Origin: Loktanella sp.
Lineage (GTDB): Bacteria; Pseudomonadota; Alphaproteobacteria; Rhodobacterales; Rhodobacteraceae
NCBI GenBank assembly: GCA_024635625.1
Contig: JAGXIQ010000134.1
Coordinates: 1-58,847, forward strand
Direction: 5' to 3'
Length of the DNA stretch: 58,847 bases
A program made the position numbers and the translations under genes. Below are positions 58,118 to 58,847 of the stretch, one piece after another. Positions within the stretch are counted from its first letter, which is position 1. The number at the start of each line of letters is the position of its first letter. The notes beneath the pieces are model-generated. The model saw only the letters and a list, made by a program, of their open reading frames with translations, ran no database searches and was not told the DNA's origin.

Positions 58118-58131
58118 TTGATCGAGATCAA
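58118..58131. promoter_or_regulatory. FnrL/FNR-type box upstream of hemA
   Basis: TTGAT-CGAG-ATCAA (58118-58131) is a perfect FNR/FnrL palindrome 141 bases upstream of the hemA GTG. In Rhodobacter sphaeroides hemA is FnrL-regulated, so oxygen-linked control of haem synthesis is expected here. A second TTGAT half-site lies at 58152-58156. Confidence 0.8.
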
Positions 58132-58192
58132 ATCGCGCGATGTCGCTACATTTGATCTCGCAATGCTTAGACAGCCCCTAGACTTATTTTCA

Positions 58193-58423
58193 CTAGGCGG
58201 TCGAAAGCGTGGCATGAGTTTTTTCACGATCAAAAACCATGAATTTCCCTGTCACGTCGACCGGTGTTGAAACGTATTTCTTTGCTGCTGCCTTTTCCTC
58301 GTAAGACCACGCTAACTGCTCACCAGCTGTGGCGGCGACCTGCCCAGCAAAGGGTGACACAAAGGGCGGCGGTGCTACTGGCTTTGTGGACTCGACGAAG
58401 TCCGAACTCAGCTGTGCGCACAA
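58193..58423 (-). CDS. Small hypothetical protein, start uncertain
   Basis: The frame gives 76 residues from TTG at 58421-58423 (MCAQLSSDFVESTKPVAPPPFVSPFAGQ...VDVTGKFMVFDREKTHATLSTA), ending at TAG at 58193. No domain is recognised. The open frame runs further upstream (GIKKNPRYHICIKQDYR) without any ATG, GTG or TTG, until a TGA at about 58492. This points to an unusual start, a lost start codon, or a frameshift from the small gene at 58474-58626. It is unlike hemA in composition, with many Pro, Ala and Lys. Confidence 0.4.
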   Translation of the reverse strand: MCAQLSSDFVESTKPVAPPPFVSPFAGQVAATAGEQLAWSYEEKAAAKKYVSTPVDVTGKFMVFDREKTHATLSTA

Positions 58424-58473
58424 CCGATAATCCTGTTTGATACAAATGTGATAGCGCGGGTTTTTCTTGATAC

Positions 58474-58626
58474 CTATTCCGCGGGCTTGTCAGAGATATA
58501 GCCCTTCTCGACAGCTTCCGTGATCTGCTTCTGAGTAAGCTGATCAAGGCCCGACCAGACGCCGTCGGGAATTTGCACATAAAGTTTATCCCGCAAAGCG
58601 CCGCCGATTTGAACGAAATGTGGCAT
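58474..58626 (-). CDS. Small hypothetical protein of 50 residues
   Basis: The ATG at 58624-58626 with GGGGA seven bases upstream opens a 50-codon frame. Key parts are MPHFVQIGGALRDKLYVQ, IPDGVWSGLDQLTQKQITE and AVEKGYISDKPAE. No family is recognised. It lies just upstream of the 76-residue frame in a different phase, so the two could be parts of one damaged gene. Its reading frame has good start signals, which is why I list it. Confidence 0.45.
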   Translation of the reverse strand: MPHFVQIGGALRDKLYVQIPDGVWSGLDQLTQKQITEAVEKGYISDKPAE

Positions 58627-58847
58627 CTTAATTCCCCAATATGACTATCAGTGCGCACCCTGTCTAACTGCTTGACGTAACGCAAGCTTTCAACCATTTC
58701 GCGGGACAGGGGAATCGCGTTTGGAACTGAAGGCGTGAACGGTCGCTCTTGCCTGTGAGGGCGAGATGGATTCTGAATTGGGGATTGCGTTCATGGAGTC
58801 CTCATCATCATGCAGATTTTTCTATCCGCTTTCGACGACGTCCCCGA
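58627..58847. other. Right edge of the window
   Basis: No recognised gene is seen. A minus-strand frame of 34 codons runs from an ATG at 58792-58794 to a TGA at 58690, with GAGGA upstream (MNAIPNSESISPSQARA...), but it has no known relative. A plus-strand ATG at 58811 runs off the end. Neither is supported enough to be called. Confidence 0.3.

Noticed and set aside
57978..58118. Longer hemA reading frame starting at 58118
   Set aside because: The extra residues are not like any 5-aminolevulinate synthase, and the region holds the FnrL box; the GTG at 57977 has a good Shine-Dalgarno and gives the normal length.
1..58847. CRISPR arrays, tRNA or rRNA genes
   Set aside because: No regularly spaced direct repeats, cloverleaf-like tRNA features or rRNA-like sequences were seen, although a covariance-model scan was not possible.

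Overview
The window is a stretch of chromosome from an alphaproteobacterium of the order Rhodobacterales, most likely the marine Roseobacter group. This is inferred from gene content and order, not from a database match. The clues are a GTG-started 5-aminolevulinate synthase (C4 haem pathway) with an FnrL-type TTGAT-N4-ATCAA box, an alphaproteobacterial SOS box (GTTC-N7-GTTC) before uvrA, a fused indolepyruvate ferredoxin oxidoreductase, prfB without a programmed frameshift, a DUF1127 peptide, a GTA-type holin/endolysin pair, and rodZ-ispG and zapA neighbourhoods of alphaproteobacterial type. No rRNA, tRNA or CRISPR array was seen.

Layout. 1-7086, minus strand: a probable IS630 transposase end, holin, GH108 endolysin, ccmE, argC, murI and fused iorAB. 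7247-11918, plus: a LysR regulator, an sRNA candidate, a VOC protein, purL, bolA and grxD. 12213-13442, minus: an MliC-like lysozyme inhibitor, zapA and a coiled-coil partner. 13621-19926: transketolase (plus), a three-gene membrane operon DUF808-doxX-K+ channel (minus), a 47-residue membrane peptide, gap, a STAS protein and DUF1127 (plus). 20002-21956, minus: coaD, a CBS protein and a LysR regulator. 22055-27207, plus: valine catabolism in two units, mmsA and then acyl-CoA dehydrogenase / 3-hydroxyisobutyryl-CoA hydrolase / mmsB with 4-base overlaps. 27288-28169: a secreted Gly/Asn-rich protein. 28286-39591, minus: uvrA, lpdA, DUF924, an MFS carrier, queA and a large AsmA-like protein. 39683-44552, plus: bcp, a DUF455 ferritin-like gene broken by one in-frame TAG, an M23 peptidase overlapping a bactofilin, and a DHA2 exporter. 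44539-52166, minus: amidase, prfB, mrcA, N-acetylmuramoyl-L-alanine amidase and an aminotransferase. 52299-53890, plus: a DsbA-like protein and a Tat-exported metallo-hydrolase. 54194-58626, minus: ispG, rodZ-like, hemA and two small unknown genes.

Most genes are core housekeeping: cell envelope (murI, mrcA, amidase, M23/bactofilin, rodZ-like, zapA), central carbon (tkt, gap, lpdA), cofactors (coaD, hemA, ispG, bolA/grxD), translation and tRNA modification (prfB, queA) and repair (uvrA). The most interesting signals are regulatory. A perfect 10-bp hairpin buries the Shine-Dalgarno of the endolysin in a GTA-type lysis cassette placed behind ccmE. A second hairpin buries the Shine-Dalgarno of the secreted Gly/Asn-rich protein. 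A compact sRNA-like unit with its own promoter, an anti-Shine-Dalgarno CCTCCC segment and a terminator lies at 8302-8377. Several operator-like palindromes sit at divergent or catabolic promoters. All coordinates were read by eye, and functions rest on recognisable motifs and family knowledge.
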